In this document: positions 61,577 to 64,000 of the stretch, piece by piece | Position numbering within the stretch: position 1 is the first letter of the stretch | Layout: each line of letters starts with the position of its first letter | Assembly: GCF_005938385.1 (NCBI RefSeq) | Contig: NZ_VCRA01000006.1 | Coordinates: 310,001-374,000, forward strand | Reading direction: 5' to 3' | DNA from: Paenibacillus mesophilus | GTDB lineage: Bacteria; Bacillota; Bacilli; Paenibacillales; NBRC-103111 | DNA: 64,000 bases | The notes under the pieces: model-generated | What the model was told of the DNA's origin: nothing | The model's input: only the letters and a program-made list of their open reading frames with translations | Databases searched by the model: none | Program-made: the position numbers and the translations under genes

Positions 61577-61780
61577 CTACCATCCCCATTTCTGAAGCGA
61601 CCATCTCGCCGCAAACATCATCAGTCCGAGGCAAATGTTGATCCATCCGAGAGAACGGCATACTTTCCTTTCCTTATCCATGGCCGCCAGCACGTATCCT
61701 TTGACCTCCAACCGCAAAATGAGCAACCCTGTCAGCAGCCATAACGATATCGCGTAACTGAAAAAACCGGCGTAACCCAT
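61577..61780 (-). CDS. Small membrane protein of germination operon (CLC_0170-like)
   Basis: 67 residues with two hydrophobic segments (about 8-24 and 46-60) separated by a charged loop (KGYVLAAMDKERKVCRSLG). Proteins of this size and layout are found at the ends of gerA-type operons and are named after CLC_0170. It lies 36 nt after the GerAC stop, same strand, so it is most likely the last gene of the germination operon. Function unknown. Confidence 0.65.
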   Translation of the reverse strand: MGYAGFFSYAISLWLLTGLLILRLEVKGYVLAAMDKERKVCRSLGWINICLGLMMFAARWSLQKWGW

Positions 61781-61816
61781 CCGTACTCCCCCCCCCAGGT
61801 GTTCACTGATCGCAAG

Positions 61817-63055
61817 TTATCTGGCTTTCATTCCAACCCGTCGAATCTTGACATCTATCTTAACCTCGATCGAAATGTCCTTGTACATTTCTTGCCATCC
61901 TTCTTTGGTTTTGATATGTTCATTCCAATACTGCGGTTCTTTCGCCCTTACGTATTCCCCGAAGCCGAAAATATCGGCTCCTTTCTCCTGCGTTTCTTTA
62001 ACCAAGCCTTCGTGAAGCTTTACAGCCCCTTTCTCATCTTCCCGTTCGATCTCTTTAAGGATGTCCGGCTGATCTATGAAATGCTGCTCGTTGGCCTTTT
62101 CCTCGATATTGAGTTCGTTTATGATCGTTACGGTGATTTTCGGAAGGCCATTTTTAATCTGAACATCAATTTTTGAAGTGCGGTTGGTAGCATACAGAGT
62201 GATCGTGTTTGATGCTGATCCGTCAAGGCTGATAGTACCCCGATACCCCGCCGGATTTACTCCTTTAATTCCCATATAAGCACCGATTTCGAGCGGCTTC
62301 GTTGTTCCCGCCATTTTAGATCCTTTAAAATAAGCCAATCCCGAAAGTTCGACGTTTTGTTCTTTCATGATCTCCACATAAGGCAGAAAGCCTTCCTGCC
62401 CCTTCTTCGAAGAATTGCTCCAGAACATGCCGATATAATCCTCGGGAAGCTTGCCCATCTTGACGGCGTCATCCAGCGTAGACATCAGATACAGCGTCGG
62501 TACGCGCTCCAATTTCGGCGCAGCCTTCATTAAATCCTGCGCCTTTCCTTTCGAAATCATCATCCAAGCCATTCTGCGCACTTCCGAATTGCGGCGAAAA
62601 TAATCGTTTAAATTTTCCATTCCTTTTTTGGCCACGTCCTCGGATACGACGATGACGCGCAAATGTCCGAAAAAAAGTCTGCCCGAAACTTGCTGCTGCA
62701 AATTCATAAGGGCATCATCGATCGTATGACCCACCACCTCTATGACCCAAACCGTTTGCTCCGCGCCCCCTTTGCCCCCTCCGCTTTCTCCCGGACCGAG
62801 CGGAATTTTCCCGGGAAGGGCGATCTGAACGGCGACGCGAATCATTTCTTTTTTCGGCGCGGGGAATTTTCCTTCAAGATGGGAAACCTCTTCCTCTTCT
62901 TTCTCCGCTTCCGGGCTGGCCGTGTCGATTGAAATCCCCAAAACGACGGCACGCTCCTCGATTTCAAGACGGTCCCAGCATCCTGTCAGGAGCGGAAGCA
63001 CGACAAGTACGACGCCGAGCAGCTTAACGGCTTTGGTCAATCGGTTTGTTCCCAA
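61817..63055 (-). CDS. Spore germination lipoprotein, GerAC family
   Basis: 412 residues; TTG start with GAGGGG 6 nt upstream. Lipoprotein signal with LTGC at about residue 26, directly followed by WDRLEIEERAVVLGISID, the family hallmark. Further motifs: GHTIDDALMNLQQQVSGRLFFGHLRVIVVSEDVAKKG and SGLAYFKGSKMAGT. It is the C subunit of a GerA-type nutrient germinant receptor in the inner spore membrane. The start lies 32 nt inside the end of gerAB, so the genes overlap. Confidence 0.95.
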   Translation of the reverse strand: MGTNRLTKAVKLLGVVLVVLPLLTGCWDRLEIEERAVVLGISIDTASPEAEKEEEEVSHLEGKFPAPKKEMIRVAVQIALPGKIPLGPGESGGGKGGAEQTVWVIEVVGHTIDDALMNLQQQVSGRLFFGHLRVIVVSEDVAKKGMENLNDYFRRNSEVRRMAWMMISKGKAQDLMKAAPKLERVPTLYLMSTLDDAVKMGKLPEDYIGMFWSNSSKKGQEGFLPYVEIMKEQNVELSGLAYFKGSKMAGTTKPLEIGAYMGIKGVNPAGYRGTISLDGSASNTITLYATNRTSKIDVQIKNGLPKITVTIINELNIEEKANEQHFIDQPDILKEIEREDEKGAVKLHEGLVKETQEKGADIFGFGEYVRAKEPQYWNEHIKTKEGWQEMYKDISIEVKIDVKIRRVGMKAR

Positions 63056-64000
63056 TGGGATCCCCTCTTTTCTTGCGGAGGAAAGAGATCAGCAGTAGCG
63101 CTCCCGGGTAAATAATCGTGATGAAAAGTCCGATCCGGCCGACATTTTGAATGATTTCGTACATATGCAGGATGTTTAAAGGCAGCATGGCCATAACAAA
63201 AACGATCGGCAGGAGGAAAAAGGAAAACATCCGATGATCGCGCAAGCGGAACAGCTTGCTCATCGAGTGAATGGTCAGGTAATAACTGGAAAATAAGGTA
63301 GTGAATACGGCGGTTACCCAAACGGCAAGAAAAGCGGCATCCAGACGCTCCAATATATTCGCGGGTAGCGACGTCGCCTTCGCGAGCTCCAGTGTCGGCC
63401 AGAGCAGCTGCTTGCTTTCTTCGGCGCCAAAGACGCTGACTGTTGCCACGACGATCGCAACGTACAGCCCTCCCGCGATCAACATCCCCCATACGCTTGC
63501 CTTCATCGCTTTTTCCGGCCGTCGCATGGCCGGAATCACCAAGGTCAGAACGAACGATCCTTGAAATAAGGCAGCTATGGTAAAAACACCTCCCACCATA
63601 TCTTTCGGTTCATTTCCCCAAATCGGCTGCAAATTGATAATATCGGCATTTTTCAAGGAAAGCGCGACGATCAGCAGTGCCGGTCCCAGCAGAGCGGGAA
63701 AATAAAAATGATGAATGTAAGCAAAAGTCGTAATGTCATTGCGCGTAGAGATCGCTGCCAGCAGCAGCATCACAATAACGGTTACTTCCACGGGGGTTTC
63801 TTTCAGAACGGAGGTAACAACCACTTCGCCGAACTCGCGCGCGGCAAAGGAGGTCAGCACGGCAAAGAAAACGATAATGAAAACGCTGCCGAGCCGGGCC
63901 GGCCATTTCCCTACAATATCCTCACTGTACTGAACGATCGATTTATTAGGAAACCGCATGCCGAGCAGAGCAATCAAACTTAATCCGACAAAGGCAAGTA
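63024..64000 (-). CDS. Spore germination protein, GerAB family (5' end outside window)
   Basis: The frame is open to the window edge and continues in-frame past the first internal start (LAFVGLSLIALLGMRFPNKS), so the N-terminal 40 or so residues are missing. About nine membrane spans remain of the APC-transporter fold: RFPNKSIVQYSEDIVGKWPARLG, FAYIHHFYFPALLGPALLI and LFQGSFVLTLVIPAM. GerAB is the ligand-binding, amino-acid-transporter-like subunit of the receptor. The gerAA gene is expected further right. Confidence 0.95.
   Translation of the reverse strand, partial: LAFVGLSLIALLGMRFPNKSIVQYSEDIVGKWPARLGSVFIIVFFAVLTSFAAREFGEVVVTSVLKETPVEVTVIVMLLLAAISTRNDITTFAYIHHFYFPALLGPALLIVALSLKNADIINLQPIWGNEPKDMVGGVFTIAALFQGSFVLTLVIPAMRRPEKAMKASVWGMLIAGGLYVAIVVATVSVFGAEESKQLLWPTLELAKATSLPANILERLDAAFLAVWVTAVFTTLFSSYYLTIHSMSKLFRLRDHRMFSFFLLPIVFVMAMLPLNILHMYEIIQNVGRIGLFITIIYPGALLLISFLRKKRGDPIGNKPIDQSR

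Overview
The window looks like a chromosomal piece of a spore-forming, GC-rich Bacillota, most likely Paenibacillus or a close relative. The signs are a GerAB/GerAC germination operon at the right edge, many lipoprotein sugar-binding proteins with LplB/YtcP-type permeases, membrane-anchored AraC regulators, a Des-type desaturase, and cre-like sites inside promoters with good TTGACA and TATAAT hexamers. I saw no rRNA, tRNA, insertion sequence, prophage or CRISPR array.

Layout. 1-7.3 kb: an isochorismatase-like hydrolase (cut by the window edge), a NodB-like deacetylase, and a divergent pair made of a large carbohydrate-binding protein and a sugar-binding lipoprotein. 7.3-17.3 kb: a leftward operon (DegT aminotransferase, two ABC permeases, Gfo/Idh dehydrogenase, amidohydrolase) divergent from its likely binding lipoprotein and a membrane AraC regulator, which is preceded by a 40-bp tandem hairpin repeat. 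17.5-27.2 kb: a second complete system (AraC regulator, binding protein, two permeases, a second binding protein broken by a one-base frameshift, and a sialidase-like protein). 27.3-31.7 kb: 5'-nucleotidase, YolD-like protein, a membrane protein and a GntR/solute-binding fusion. 31.8-51.6 kb: a saccharide island with a 1577-residue heparinase-like protein, four sugar-binding lipoproteins without permeases, two FAD oxidoreductases, another Gfo/Idh enzyme, a 2-hydroxyacid dehydrogenase, two soluble AraC regulators, and a TetR/HXXEE pair. 51.8-64 kb: aroC, VOC/Rrf2/DoxX genes, an ankyrin operon, a Tat-exported beta-helix protein, PAP2, YjbR, a fatty-acid desaturase and the germination genes.

How it works together (inference). 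Secreted or surface enzymes (heparinase-like, sialidase-like, beta-helix, deacetylase) would trim an acidic or amino-substituted polysaccharide. Lipoproteins capture the oligosaccharides and CUT1-type permeases import them with an ATPase that is not in the window. The Gfo/Idh, FAD, hydroxyacid dehydrogenase and amidohydrolase enzymes then process unusual sugars. AraC regulators sit beside most of the transport genes and cre-like elements suggest catabolite repression.

Items most worth a second look: (i) an apparent operon of a ribbon-helix-helix/ankyrin fusion, a second ankyrin protein and a 20-residue cationic amphipathic peptide gene; (ii) stem-loops placed directly upstream of Shine-Dalgarno sequences of unrelated genes, including a four-hairpin array in the Rrf2 leader; (iii) a duplicated 420-bp promoter/leader in front of two paralogous lipoprotein genes, one copy of which has become a short upstream ORF; (iv) a GntR-solute-binding fusion; (v) two single-base frameshifts, one of which fuses an FAD oxidoreductase to a Gfo/Idh enzyme. 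All calls rest on reading the sequence; no database search was possible.
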